From Paenibacillus gallinarum (GTDB taxonomy: Bacteria > Bacillota > Bacilli > Paenibacillales > Paenibacillaceae), in assembly GCF_014836635.1 (NCBI RefSeq), contig NZ_JACSQL010000001.1, positions 965,881 through 1,029,880 on the forward strand: a stretch of 64,000 nucleotides of DNA, written 5' to 3'. A program made the translations under genes and the position numbers. Each line of letters starts with the position of its first letter. Position 1 is the first letter of the stretch. This document shows, piece by piece, positions 36,165 through 46,800 of the stretch. The notes under the pieces are model-generated. The model was not told where the DNA came from and ran no database searches. It worked only from the letters and a program-made list of their open reading frames with translations.

Positions 36165-37202
36165 TCAGCTAATATTTGGTGTGCTTTCTCTTATGATCGG
36201 TTTGGTATAAATATGGGAGACCTGATAGGGTTGCTTAGGATCTTTAATTCGAGACAGAAGCATTTCTGCTGCCTTAACACCCATTTCATTCCTATAAATA
36301 TGAACCGTAGTAAGTTGAGGCTCAACAATTCTTGATTCTACAGCATTATCAAAACCACAAATAACGATGTCATCAGGAACAGATAGTGTATTTTTGATTG
36401 ACTTCATAAAGGTAACGGCGATGTGATCGTTAGCACAGACGAAAGCAGAAGGAAACTCACTGATTTCCCTCAGTCTATCATCTGCCCACTCCGGGCTTGA
36501 AAAGAATAAACGATCCTCATCAAGAATGCACTGTGAGAGATCAAGCTGAACTCCTGATTCCGTCAGAGCACGATTAAAGCCAACCCATCTCTCATTAAAA
36601 CTTCTACAATGGTTATAATCCCCGATAAAGCCTAATGTTTTGTAACCGCCATCTATTAACTTTTTGGTGAGTTGATAACTACTATTTTCATTCTCCATTA
36701 GCAGTACATCTGCCTGAAATTCAGGGTAACAGATATGTGCAGAGCAATCGATGAAAATCGTCGGAATATCAAGACTTGTAATCAGCTTGCTATATTCCAA
36801 ATTGAATAACTCGATACAAATAATACCATCCACATTGGAGACATCAAAATTATTGGGTAGAGACAAGGATTCTTGATCAATGTCTCTTACAATGTGAATT
36901 GATAAGTTATATCCCTCCGCGCTGATTCGCTTTTCAAGACCGCTGATCAGTGCTGAACCAAAGTGGGAAGTGTTAGGTAAGTTTTCTGTTAATAAAGCGA
37001 TGTTACCGGAGTTTTTAGATAAAATACTTTCTATCTCCATAAAAGCGAATTGTTTGTACTTTAGCTCTATCGCTTTTTTTATCACTTTATTTCTGGTTTC
37101 ATCAGGTATATTACTACTTCCATTCAAGGCTTTGGACGCGGTATTTCTGGAGATCCCCAAAGCATTTGCTATGTCTTGAATGGTTACTTTTTCCCTAGCC
37201 AT
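36165..37202 (-). CDS. LacI-family regulator of the fructan cassette
   Basis: 345 residues. The helix-turn-helix is IQDIANALGISRNTASKALN, followed by the effector domain (GFIGDYNHCRSFNERWVGFN; CANDHIAVTFMKSIKN; CGFDNAVESRIV). It is divergent from the fructan transport genes across a 470-bp region that carries repeated operator-like elements, so it very probably represses them and itself until a fructo-oligosaccharide or fructose derivative appears. An AGGTGAAA motif precedes its ATG. Confidence 0.92.
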   Translation of the reverse strand: MAREKVTIQDIANALGISRNTASKALNGSSNIPDETRNKVIKKAIELKYKQFAFMEIESILSKNSGNIALLTENLPNTSHFGSALISGLEKRISAEGYNLSIHIVRDIDQESLSLPNNFDVSNVDGIICIELFNLEYSKLITSLDIPTIFIDCSAHICYPEFQADVLLMENENSSYQLTKKLIDGGYKTLGFIGDYNHCRSFNERWVGFNRALTESGVQLDLSQCILDEDRLFFSSPEWADDRLREISEFPSAFVCANDHIAVTFMKSIKNTLSVPDDIVICGFDNAVESRIVEPQLTTVHIYRNEMGVKAAEMLLSRIKDPKQPYQVSHIYTKPIIRESTPNIS

Positions 37203-37672
37203 GTATGTAATTTCACCTCTATATTCATGTTCATTATATTTACCACAAACTGTGTATTTGTTGTCATTATTTCAATCCCTTTAAATGTATAATAGTTTGC
37301 TTTAAATAGCAACATAATGTTTACAAATGCACAATTTAGTTTACAAAAGTCAATAAATAACTTATGCAATATATCAATTTAGATTACTTATCATTGTGAA
37401 TATGTCAGATTGAATCTATAGATATAATCTTGAAATTATATATTATTCAATGAAATTTCATTTAAAACCACTTTTTTTGTGAATATGTAAAAAAATCAGA
37501 ATTTTTATGAATAAAATATATTGTCAAATGCACAATATTATTTTTACAAAATATGTTGACGAATAATGGTATGTTTGGTAAATTGTAAATGCATCAGGAC
37601 AGAAACATAAATGAAAGCCCTTCAATGTACTGTTCAAAATGTAAACTTTGTAGATGAACGGAGGTAAAGGCA
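37203..37672. promoter_or_regulatory. Divergent promoter region of the fructan cassette
   Basis: No gene is seen. The 12-mer CAAATGCACAAT occurs at 37324-37335 and 37525-37536. GTTTACAAA occurs twice 20 bp apart (37319, 37339). A promoter is likely at TTGACG 37556-37561 and TAAATT 37579-37584 (17-bp spacer). TGAAAGCCCTTCA (37612-37624) is a LacI-like half-symmetric site just after it. The AT content is very high. Confidence 0.6.
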
Positions 37673-38626
37673 TTGCATAACTCATTAGAAGCTAAACACA
37701 GTCCCGTGGTGCCGAGACATAAGGGCTCATTGCTTGACTATATAAAGAAACATTACTTTCTTTATATCTTGCTCGCACCGGCTGTAATTCTGACCCTTAT
37801 TTTTAAATATGGTCCTATGTACGGTGCGATCATCGCCTTTAAAGACTTCAGCCCAATCAAAGGAATAATGGGAAGTGAATGGGTGGGGCTTTACAATTTC
37901 GAGAAATTTCTTTCTTCTCCCAATTTCGAACTGATCTTTATGAATACGCTTCAATTAAGTTTCTTTGGTTTAATTCTGAGCTTTCCAGTTCCGATCTTGC
38001 TTGCTTTGATGTTGAATCAGGTACGCAGAGCTGGAATCAAAAAGAACATTCAATTGTTCTTATACGCCCCTAACTTTATTTCCGTCGTCGTCGTGGTTGG
38101 GATGTTATTTATTTTCTTGTCTCCAACAGGTCCGATTAATCAACTCTTTAGCTGGATTACCGGTGAACCCATTATGTTCATGTCTCGCCCTGAGTACTTC
38201 CGCTGGATCTACATACTATCGGATATTTGGACTGGAGCAGGTTGGGCTTCCATTATATATGTAGCAGCTCTTGCTAATGTCGATCCCGAGTTACATAATG
38301 CAGCAAATCTCGATGGTGCTAATCTTCTTCAAAGAATCCGTCATATTGATCTGCCAACGATTCGCCCGATAATGGCTATAGTTTTCATCCTTGCAGCCGG
38401 TGGCATCATGTCTATTGGATTCGAGAAAGCCTATCTGATGCAGACGGCAATGAACTTACCAACATCTGAAATCATTCCGACTTACGTGTACAAAATTGGT
38501 TTGCAGTCCGGTGACTATGCTTACTCAGCAGCTGTAGGATTGTTTAACTCTCTCATTAATGTCATCTTGCTCGTTACGGTTAACTTCATCGTGAAGAAAC
38601 TCAATGACGGCGATGGTCTCTACTAA
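37673..38626 (+). CDS. ABC transporter permease (LplB-type), fructan cassette
   Basis: 317 residues. The early motif KYGPMYGAIIAFKDFSPIKG is characteristic of the LplB/YtcP group of carbohydrate permeases. The EAA-like loop is HNAANLDGANLLQRIRHIDL. The TTG start at 37673 follows CGGAGG. First gene of the fructan transport operon, paired with the next permease. Confidence 0.92.
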   Translation: MHNSLEAKHSPVVPRHKGSLLDYIKKHYFLYILLAPAVILTLIFKYGPMYGAIIAFKDFSPIKGIMGSEWVGLYNFEKFLSSPNFELIFMNTLQLSFFGLILSFPVPILLALMLNQVRRAGIKKNIQLFLYAPNFISVVVVVGMLFIFLSPTGPINQLFSWITGEPIMFMSRPEYFRWIYILSDIWTGAGWASIIYVAALANVDPELHNAANLDGANLLQRIRHIDLPTIRPIMAIVFILAAGGIMSIGFEKAYLMQTAMNLPTSEIIPTYVYKIGLQSGDYAYSAAVGLFNSLINVILLVTVNFIVKKLNDGDGLY

Positions 38627-38643
38627 GAAAGGAGCAACTAGTC

Positions 38644-39525
38644 ATGCCCATTAAACATTCCGGACTCGATCGCTTTATTCTTGTGCTGAATGCCATCTTT
38701 CTAACATTTGCCGTACTTATTGTCATTCTTCCTTTGGTCTATGTTGTAGTCGCTTCCTTTATGGATCCGTCGGTGTTGCTTAGCCAAGGGTTGTCCTTCA
38801 AATTGTCAGACTGGTCTATAGAAGGGTATCAAAAGATTCTTTCTAACCCGGCCATGATCCGTGGTTTTGGAAATGCTGTTATATACTCCGTTTCATTTGC
38901 TATCCTCACCGTCCTTGTCTCGATCTGTGCAGGGTACGCCTTGTCTGATGACAGGTTAAAAGGAAAAGGGTTTTTCATGACACTTTTTATCATTACCATG
39001 TTTTTTGGTGGAGGACTGATCCCGACTTACCTTCTCGTTAAGAACCTTGGTTTGCTTGATACGGTTTGGGCTGTCATCATTCCGGGGGCGGTGAATATAT
39101 GGAACATCATTCTCTCCAGAACATTCTTCAAAGGTGTACCGAATGAACTGAAGGAAGCTGCTAATGTGGATGGAGCGTCTGAAATGCGTATATTTTTCAG
39201 TATCGTATTACCGCTCTCAAAGCCAATTATTTTTGTGCTCGCTCTGTATGCCTTTGTTGGTCAGTGGAATTCCTACTTTGACGCAATGATCTATTTGGAT
39301 AATCCCAATCTTCATCCGCTACAACTCGTACTGCGTTCCATCTTGATTCAGAATCAGGTAGATCCGGGCATGATCAGTGATCAACTTGCTATGGCAGAAA
39401 TGAAACGATTGTCTGAAATTATTAAGTATGCTGCCATTGTTGTTTCTAGTTTGCCGCTTATCATTATGTATCCTTTCTTTCAGAAGTACTTTGAAAAAGG
39501 TGTCATGGTCGGTTCCCTTAAATAG
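38644..39525 (+). CDS. ABC transporter permease (LplC-type), fructan cassette
   Basis: 293 residues with six predicted helices, the GGGLIPTYLLVKNLGLLDTV motif and the EAA loop KEAANVDGASEMRIFFSIVL. AAAGGAG is placed before the ATG. It pairs with the permease 17 bp upstream. Confidence 0.93.
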   Translation: MPIKHSGLDRFILVLNAIFLTFAVLIVILPLVYVVVASFMDPSVLLSQGLSFKLSDWSIEGYQKILSNPAMIRGFGNAVIYSVSFAILTVLVSICAGYALSDDRLKGKGFFMTLFIITMFFGGGLIPTYLLVKNLGLLDTVWAVIIPGAVNIWNIILSRTFFKGVPNELKEAANVDGASEMRIFFSIVLPLSKPIIFVLALYAFVGQWNSYFDAMIYLDNPNLHPLQLVLRSILIQNQVDPGMISDQLAMAEMKRLSEIIKYAAIVVSSLPLIIMYPFFQKYFEKGVMVGSLK

Positions 39526-39589
39526 GAAACAGGCTTGCACATAGACAAAGATAAGTTACTCATACCCAAATTTGTGGAGGTCATAGCAG

Positions 39590-41197
39590 ATGAAAAGAAT
39601 AAAAAAAACAAGAGTTTCAATGAAAGCAGCTTCCGCTTCTGTACTTGCTTCTCTTATGTTCCTGACTGCATGTGGAGGTGGAGGAGAGAGCGCGGCGAGT
39701 AAAGAACAGGACCCAAATGGTAAAGTAACCGTTAACTTTATTACGCAAAGCTCCGCACTTGCACCAGCTGATCCGAACGAGAAACTGATCAATATACGCC
39801 TTGAAGAAAAAACGAATGTTCATATTAATTGGAAGAATTTCACGAATGACGTATTTGTTGAAAAAAGAAACTTGGCTGTAGCCAGCGGTGATCTTCCCGA
39901 TGCTATTTTTAATGCAGATTACAGTGACTATGAGTTGCTCAAACTTGCAAAAGACGGTGCCATCATTCCGCTGAATGATCTCATTGAGAACAATATGCCA
40001 AACTTTAAGAAAGTGCTGGAAGAGGCTCCTGAATACAAGAGTATGATTACGGCTCCAGACGGCAACATCTATGCATTCCCTTGGATTGAAGAATTGGGTA
40101 ACGGTAAAGAAAGAATCCAGGCTGTAGACAGCATGCCTTGGATCAATGTGGAGTGGCTTAATAAGCTCGGCCTTGAGATGCCCAAAACAACAGAAGAATT
40201 AAAAGAAGTGTTGATTGCGTTCAAGACAAAAGATCCGAATGGCAACGGTAAAGCGGATGAAATTCCTTTGTCCTTTATTAACAAGCCGGGATCAGAAGAT
40301 CTGGCATTCCTCTTTGGCTCGTTCGGATTGGGTGAGAATCCTGACCATGCGGTTGTAAGCGATGATGGCAAAGTGATTTTTACAGCGGCACAAGAAGACT
40401 ATAAAGAAGCAGTTTCATTTATTAATGAACTATATAAAGAAGGACTTATAGACATCGAAGCATACACGCAAGACTGGAGTACTTACCTTGCAAAAGGGAA
40501 GGATCAAAAATATGGACTATACTTTTCTTGGGATAAGGCCAACGTTACGGGAGCAAACGATACTTACGATGTCATGCCCCCACTTGCGGGACCGGATGGG
40601 GAAGTTAACGTAACAAGAACGAACGCTCTTGGACTCAGCAGAGGTAAGATGGTTGTTACTAGTGCCAATAAAAACTTGGAAACGACAGCAAAATGGGTTG
40701 ATCAACTATACGATCCAGTGCAATCCGTACAGAATAACTGGGGAACTTTTGGAGACGACGCACAGCAGAATATCTTCGAATTTGATGAAGCAAAAGGTAT
40801 GCTGAAACACTTGCCACTTGATGGTGCAGCTCCTGTTGAACTGCGTGAGAAAACAAGTATCGGTGGACCGCTTGCCATACTTGATTCCTATTATGGTAAA
40901 TATACAACCATGCCAGATGATGCAAAAGGCAGAATGGATATTATCAAGAACATTATGGCACCAAATATGAAAGCAGAAAATGTAATGCCAAGCGTATTTA
41001 ATTCCATTGAAGAGCTTGATCGAATTACGACAATAGAAACAGACCTCTTCGCCTATGTACTTAGAATGCGTACTGAGTGGTACCAAAACGGTAAAATCGA
41101 AGCGCAGTGGGATGAATACCTGAAAGAACTGGATCGTCTTGGTTTGCAAGAATGGCTTCAAATTAAGCAAACTGGCTATGATAGAGCAACAAAATAA
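39590..41197 (+). CDS. Sugar-binding lipoprotein (LplA-type), fructan cassette
   Basis: 535 residues, the larger size typical of LplA-like binding proteins. Signal peptide with lipobox FLTAC (Cys28). Family motifs include NIRLEEKTNVHINW, GDLPDAIFNADY and PWINVEWLNKLGLEMPKTTE. It would bind fructo-oligosaccharides or sucrose, judged from the flanking GH32 enzymes. GGAGGTC precedes the ATG. Confidence 0.92.
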   Translation: MKRIKKTRVSMKAASASVLASLMFLTACGGGGESAASKEQDPNGKVTVNFITQSSALAPADPNEKLINIRLEEKTNVHINWKNFTNDVFVEKRNLAVASGDLPDAIFNADYSDYELLKLAKDGAIIPLNDLIENNMPNFKKVLEEAPEYKSMITAPDGNIYAFPWIEELGNGKERIQAVDSMPWINVEWLNKLGLEMPKTTEELKEVLIAFKTKDPNGNGKADEIPLSFINKPGSEDLAFLFGSFGLGENPDHAVVSDDGKVIFTAAQEDYKEAVSFINELYKEGLIDIEAYTQDWSTYLAKGKDQKYGLYFSWDKANVTGANDTYDVMPPLAGPDGEVNVTRTNALGLSRGKMVVTSANKNLETTAKWVDQLYDPVQSVQNNWGTFGDDAQQNIFEFDEAKGMLKHLPLDGAAPVELREKTSIGGPLAILDSYYGKYTTMPDDAKGRMDIIKNIMAPNMKAENVMPSVFNSIEELDRITTIETDLFAYVLRMRTEWYQNGKIEAQWDEYLKELDRLGLQEWLQIKQTGYDRATK

Positions 41198-41218
41198 ATA
41201 AGTCTAACATAAAACGGT

Positions 41219-41261
41219 GAAGGCCGTGTTTCAAGCAGTCACACTGCTGTGCACGACCTTC
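41219..41261 (+). other. Intercistronic stem-loop after the binding-protein gene
   Basis: GAAGGCCGTG pairs (one mismatch) with CACGACCTTC around an inner AGCAGT/ACTGCT stem. It has no T run. It probably protects the upstream mRNA or reduces read-through into the GH32 gene. Confidence 0.5.
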
Positions 41262-41328
41262 CTCTATTAAAAGAGAGATGGTCCTTGAATTCAGGACCTA
41301 ATTATAGGAGTAAAGGAGATAAACGATA

Positions 41329-42825
41329 ATGTCGACGATTGCGAAACAAAATTACCGAGGTCTCTATCATTTTTCACCGAAGGAAAAGTGGATGAACGAT
41401 CCAAACGGTATGGTTTATTTTGAAGGAGAATATCATTTGTTCTTCCAGCATCATCCAGACGGGATGACTTGGGGTCCCATGCATTGGGGTCATGCGGTAA
41501 GTAAGGATCTTGTTACCTGGGAAGAACTCCCTATAGCGCTCGCGCCAGATGAACTGGGAATGATTTTTTCAGGGAGTGCTGTTGTGGATTGGAACAATAC
41601 AACTGGATTTTTTGGCGATAAGCCAGGGCTCGTTGCCATCTTTACACATCATTTGGAAATGCCGGAGGGTAAACCAGCCATTCAGCGTCAAAGTCTAGCT
41701 TATAGCAAAGATAACGGAAGAAGCTGGACGAAGTATGAAGGGAACCCGGTACTAGAAGATGGTAGATTCGTTGATTTCCGTGATCCGAAAGTGTTTTGGA
41801 ACGAGGAGACGAGTAAATGGGTAATGATAATTGCTTGTGGACAAACGGTGTGTCTGTATCATTCTCCAGATTTAATCAATTGGACGTTTGCCAGCGAGTT
41901 TGGCGAAGGAATCGGTTCTCACGATGGTGTATGGGAATGCCCGGATTTGTTCCCACTTGCAATTGATGGCGACAAATCGAACTTAAAATGGGTGATGCTT
42001 GTGAGTATTGGTGCTGATCCTGCTTTTGTAGAAGGTTCAAGAACTCAGTATTTTACAGGTGAGTTTGATGGAGAAGTTTTCACGCCGGATGATGATTCTC
42101 GTTCAACCCGTTGGATTGATTATGGGAGAGATAATTATGCTGGTGTAAGCTGGTCAGATGTTCCTGCTAAAGACGGAAGACGACTTTTTATCGGTTGGAT
42201 GAGTAACTGGATGTATGCGAATCAAACGCCAACAGAAATTTTCCGCGGTGCGATGACCATTGCAAGGGAACTTTACCTAGAATCCAGAGGAGGGAGAATC
42301 GTTCTTGTCCAGAAGCCAGTAAAAGAGCTGGAAGCGGCCCGAATTCCTGTCCTTTCGTTACAGAATATATCTGTAAGAGAACTCAATGCTTCTCTTGCTG
42401 AGCTTCATCTGGAATCATACGAGATCAAATCTGTGTTTTCTCGAGATAAGTCTGTTGGTTTCAAAGTTAGAGTAGGGGCAGATAAACAAACTGTTATCGG
42501 TATTAATGCAAAGACGGAAGAATTGTATGTAGATCGGATGATTTCAGGCCAGCATGATTTCCATGAACATTTCCTTGGGCACCATTCTGCAAAATTAGAA
42601 GCCCTCGGTGAGTCAAATGATCTTCACATTTTTGTGGATTGCTCTTCAGTTGAAGTGTTCAGTAATGGAGGTCAAGCAGTTATTACAGATCTCATTTTCC
42701 CTGAGCGTGAATCTACGGGTCTTGCAGTATTAGCAGATCATGAGGATGACTTGGTCATTTCAGTCGATGTCTATAAGTTAAATCCCTCTTCCGATAAAAC
42801 AAGAAGTAGCCAGCGGGAGGTTTGA
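41329..42825 (+). CDS. GH32 beta-fructofuranosidase, intracellular
   Basis: 498 residues. WMNDPNG holds the nucleophile D24, FRDPK holds D152, and WECPDLF holds the acid/base E203. That is the full GH32 catalytic triad on a five-bladed propeller, followed by the C-terminal beta-sandwich. No signal peptide, so it cuts imported sucrose or fructo-oligosaccharides. AAGGAG precedes the ATG. It is followed 6 bp later by the fructokinase gene. Confidence 0.93.
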   Translation: MSTIAKQNYRGLYHFSPKEKWMNDPNGMVYFEGEYHLFFQHHPDGMTWGPMHWGHAVSKDLVTWEELPIALAPDELGMIFSGSAVVDWNNTTGFFGDKPGLVAIFTHHLEMPEGKPAIQRQSLAYSKDNGRSWTKYEGNPVLEDGRFVDFRDPKVFWNEETSKWVMIIACGQTVCLYHSPDLINWTFASEFGEGIGSHDGVWECPDLFPLAIDGDKSNLKWVMLVSIGADPAFVEGSRTQYFTGEFDGEVFTPDDDSRSTRWIDYGRDNYAGVSWSDVPAKDGRRLFIGWMSNWMYANQTPTEIFRGAMTIARELYLESRGGRIVLVQKPVKELEAARIPVLSLQNISVRELNASLAELHLESYEIKSVFSRDKSVGFKVRVGADKQTVIGINAKTEELYVDRMISGQHDFHEHFLGHHSAKLEALGESNDLHIFVDCSSVEVFSNGGQAVITDLIFPERESTGLAVLADHEDDLVISVDVYKLNPSSDKTRSSQREV

Positions 42826-42831
42826 TTTTAT

Positions 42832-43722
42832 ATGCGTATAGGAGCTATTGAAGCCGGTGGAACAAAATTTGTGTGCGGCATCGGGGATGAAAACGGGCAA
42901 ATTGAAGATCGAATTAGTTTTCCAACGGAACATCCGGATCTGACGTTGCCAAAAGTGATTCAGTATTTTCAAGACAAGCAAGTAGAAGCGATCGGAATTG
43001 GATCGTTTGGTCCGATTGATATCTGTCCAGACAGCCCGACTTATGGTCATGTTACAACAACGCCTAAGCCAGGCTGGGGGAATTACGATATGCTCGGAAC
43101 TTTGAAACGAGTATTCTCCGTTCCCTTTGGCTGGGACACAGACGTCAACGCGGCAGCATTTGGTGAGGTTAAGTGGGGCGCTGCTAAGGGATTGTCCAGT
43201 TGCTTGTATTATACCGTTGGCACAGGTGTAGGTGTTGGTGTGTATTCAGAAGGTAAACTTATTCATGGTCTTGTTCATCCAGAAGGGGGGCATGTCCTTA
43301 CGAGGCGCCATCCTGACGATCACTTCGCAGGGGTATGCCCTTATCATGGGGATTGTCTAGAAGGAATGGCCGCGGGTCCTGCTATTGAAGCAAGGTGGGG
43401 GCTGAAGGGCCATGAACTTCCGGTGGATCACAAGGCATGGGAAATAGAAGCATTTTATATAGCTCAGTCGATTACGGGTGCCATTTTACTAAACTCTCCT
43501 CAGAAAATCATTCTGGGTGGCGGTGTAATGCAACAGTCGCAGTTGTTTCCGCTCATTCGGCAGGCTGTACTCCAGAACCTGAACGGTTATGTGAGCTCAA
43601 GCGCTATTTTGGAACACATCGATGATTATATTGTTTCACCAGGTCTAGGACAACAGGCGGGATTATGTGGTGCGCTGGCCCTTGGACTCTCAGCACGAGA
43701 AAATCATATTGCTTCCCAATAA
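42832..43722 (+). CDS. scrK: ROK-family fructokinase
   Basis: 296 residues. IGAIEAGGTKFVCGIGDENG is the ATP-binding start. The Zn-binding loop contains HPDDHFAGVCPYHGDCLEG, and GVGVGVYSEGKLIHG precedes it. The layout matches Gram-positive fructokinases (ScrK/GmuE type). It phosphorylates fructose released by the GH32 enzyme upstream. Mannose is a possible second substrate. Followed by a terminator. Confidence 0.88.
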   Translation: MRIGAIEAGGTKFVCGIGDENGQIEDRISFPTEHPDLTLPKVIQYFQDKQVEAIGIGSFGPIDICPDSPTYGHVTTTPKPGWGNYDMLGTLKRVFSVPFGWDTDVNAAAFGEVKWGAAKGLSSCLYYTVGTGVGVGVYSEGKLIHGLVHPEGGHVLTRRHPDDHFAGVCPYHGDCLEGMAAGPAIEARWGLKGHELPVDHKAWEIEAFYIAQSITGAILLNSPQKIILGGGVMQQSQLFPLIRQAVLQNLNGYVSSSAILEHIDDYIVSPGLGQQAGLCGALALGLSARENHIASQ

Positions 43723-43741
43723 TAAATGAATATAGAGTGGC

Positions 43742-43780
43742 GGCCAGTGAAGTTAAAGATACTGGCCTCCTTCTTTTTTA
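43742..43780 (+). terminator. Rho-independent terminator
   Basis: GGCCAGT pairs with ACTGGCC and is followed by TCCTTCTTTTTT. It ends the intracellular part of the fructan operon. Confidence 0.85.
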
Positions 43781-43825
43781 TTCAAATAAGAGATTAGTAG
43801 AAGATAAGAAAAGAGGTAAAGGAAA

Positions 43826-46800
43826 ATGAAGAATAAATCCAAATCCACATTATGTTTTCTTATGGCTTCGGGACTTTTTATGACTTCAACAGGGGTTTAT
43901 GTAGCTAACCCGGGTACTGGCTGGGCAGCGCTTGCAAATCAAGCGGCAAGTAAACAGGTAAAGGAGAGCGTTTCTATTATTGAAAGCGTTAACAAATCGA
44001 ATACAAATTTGACAGGCTGGAAATTAAAAGGAAGAGGTAAACTCGAGGATACGTCAGAAGGGATTTTGCTCACTTCTGAACCAAAAGAAAATGTAATGGC
44101 CATTTCCGAAACGGTATCAGAAGATTTTATCTATGAAGCTGATGTAATGGTCAAAGATATGAAAGCGGATGCAACTTTACTCTTCCGTTCTAATGACGAT
44201 GGCTGGGGTTCATATATGCTCCAAATCGTGCCTAATGCAGGCATGATCCGTTTAAGAGATGCTAGCAGTGGAGAAGGCAAACTAAAAGAAGAGCGCCGAA
44301 TTTCTGTAAAGGCAGGGGAAATCTATCATCTAAAAGTAAAGGCAGAGGGTTCTTCTCTGAAAGTATATTGGGGTGATCAGTATAAACCTGTGATTGATAT
44401 TCAGGATCGTACATATTCTTCCGGAAAGCTTGGACTCCACGTATGGGATGGTTCCGCATTGTTCCAAAACATCTTAGTGAGCGATTTGAAAGGAAATCTG
44501 GGTACAGTAAATGTACATAAAGGACAATGGCAACCAGATATCCGTGGTAAGAAAGGAACAGTAATAAACCAAAGTAAGGCTAGGCAAGTCTATGACAAAC
44601 AGGTTGTAGATTTTGTGTATGAAGGAAATATCTCATTGAGCCCCGATTCCGCCGCAGCTCTTTCATTCCGTTCTTCAGCCGATGGAACAAGCGGATATGA
44701 AGCTACTCTGGTGAAGGAAGCAGATCAGGTTCAGGTACGTTTGACGAAAGCAAACGGAACTACGATTGCTAATTCGCAGCGGACTTATCCGAGTCAAGAA
44801 GGAGCAAAACATCATGTTGAAATCAAAGCGAAGGGAAACAGAATTCAAGTATTCGTGGATGGATATACTCCAGCAGCGATCGATGTAACAGATAAAACTT
44901 ATACAAAAGGAAATGTAGGAATTGTAGTCAAACAGGGGATCGCTTACTTTCAGGATACGTATGTGACTGAAGCTAGCAGTTACTATACTGAAAAATATCG
45001 TCCTCAGTATCATTATACGCCCATTCGTGGCTCAGCCAGTGATCCGAATGGACTTGTTTACTACGAAGGAGAGTATCACCTCTTCCATCAGGATGGAGGC
45101 ACGTGGGCGCATTCCGTTAGTAAAGATATGTTGAACTGGAAGCGGTTACCGATTGCGCTTCCGTGGAATGATAACGGGCATGTCTGGTCTGGGTCTGCTG
45201 TAGCTGATTTAACAAACGCATCCGGATTGTTTGGGGATTCTGGAGGAAAAGGACTCGTCGCATATTACACTTCCTACAATCCCGATGGACCGAATGGAAA
45301 TCAGCGTATAGGCCTCGCATACAGCAAGGATGGAGGGCGTACTTGGGAATATTCTAAAGATCGGCCGATTGTTATCGATAACCCAGGCAAGAAAGGAGAG
45401 GACCCAGGAGGATGGGATTTCCGTGATCCGAAAGTAATTCGCGATGACGAGAACAATCGCTGGGTTATGGTTGTGTCCGGTGGAGATCATATTCGATTCT
45501 TCACATCGACAAATTTATTGGACTGGACCCTTACGGATAGTTGGGGTTTCGGTGATTACGTTCGGGGTGGAGTATGGGAATGCCCTGACTTGCTCCAGTT
45601 ACCAGTAGACGGAACATCACAAAATAAATGGGTGCTGATGATCAGTACGGGGGCGAATCCAAAAACGGGCGGTTCAGATGCCGAATATTTTGTTGGAACT
45701 TTAACAGCAGATGGTAAATTCGTAAATGATAACCCGGAAGGAAAAGTGCTCAAAACGGATTTTGGTAAAGAATTTTACGCATCAATGTCGTTTTCTAACA
45801 TGCCTGATCATCGCAACGTAATGATGGCATGGATGACAAATTGGGATTATCCGTTTGCTTTTCCAACGACGAATTGGAAGGGGGAGCTTTCGATCCCTAG
45901 AGAAGTCTCCTTGGTAACGACAAAAGATGGAATTAGGCTTGCTCAAAATCCGATTAAAGAATTGGGGTCATTGCGTAGTTCGCTATATTCTGTCACGAAC
46001 AAGGATATAAGTCCTTCTTCTCAAAACCTACTGAAAGGGGTTGCCTCGGGAGCCTATGAGATTGAAGCAGAAATAGAAATCCCTGAAAATGGTAAGGTTA
46101 CAGAGTTTGGCTTTAACGTTCGTGAGAGTGGAAATCAGAAGACGGTTGTGGCTTACAAACCGGGTGAGAACAAAATGTTCGTGGACCGTTCGGCTTCCGG
46201 AGTGACGGATTTCTCCAGTCTTTTTAGTACTTTACATGAAGCGCCGATGCAACCGGAGAACCAGCGAGTCAAAATACGTATTTTGGTTGACGAATCTTCC
46301 GTTGAAGTGTTTGGGAACGGAGGTAAAGTTGTTTTCTCCGATGTCATTTTGCCAGATCCGGCTAGCAGAGGCATGAGTTTCTACACCAAGGGTGATAATG
46401 TCAAGGTTGTATCTCTGAAAGTAAATCAACTTGGATCGGTATGGAATCAAGACTCGAATTCAACAACCAAGATTATGATGGATACAAGTGATCGTGAACT
46501 GAGCAAAGGAGAAAGCGACACACTACTTGCGATGGTGGAAAATGGACCGGGAAATGGCGCGCAGCCAGTGAAGTGGATATCTAGTAATGAAAATGTGGTA
46601 GAAATAAACGTGGTGGATAAATCTAACGCAAACATTGTAGCAAAAAAAGAGGGTGAATCCGTCATTACTGTCTCTACCCCGAATGGGAAGGCTACAGCAA
46701 GTGTGCTTGTTAAAGTCTCAGGTGGTGAATTCTATACCAATCTAAGTGGATGGAAAAAAGACCTGTCAGCAGCTTCTTGGGTTGTAAGCGAAAATGGAAT

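Noticed and set aside
40706..41170. 154-codon open frame on the minus strand
   Set aside because: Opposite the fructan binding-protein gene. Composition is typical of an antisense shadow.
43965..44000. cre-like GAAAGCGTTAACA inside the fructanase gene
   Set aside because: It lies in the coding region just after the signal peptide with only partial symmetry. Likely chance.
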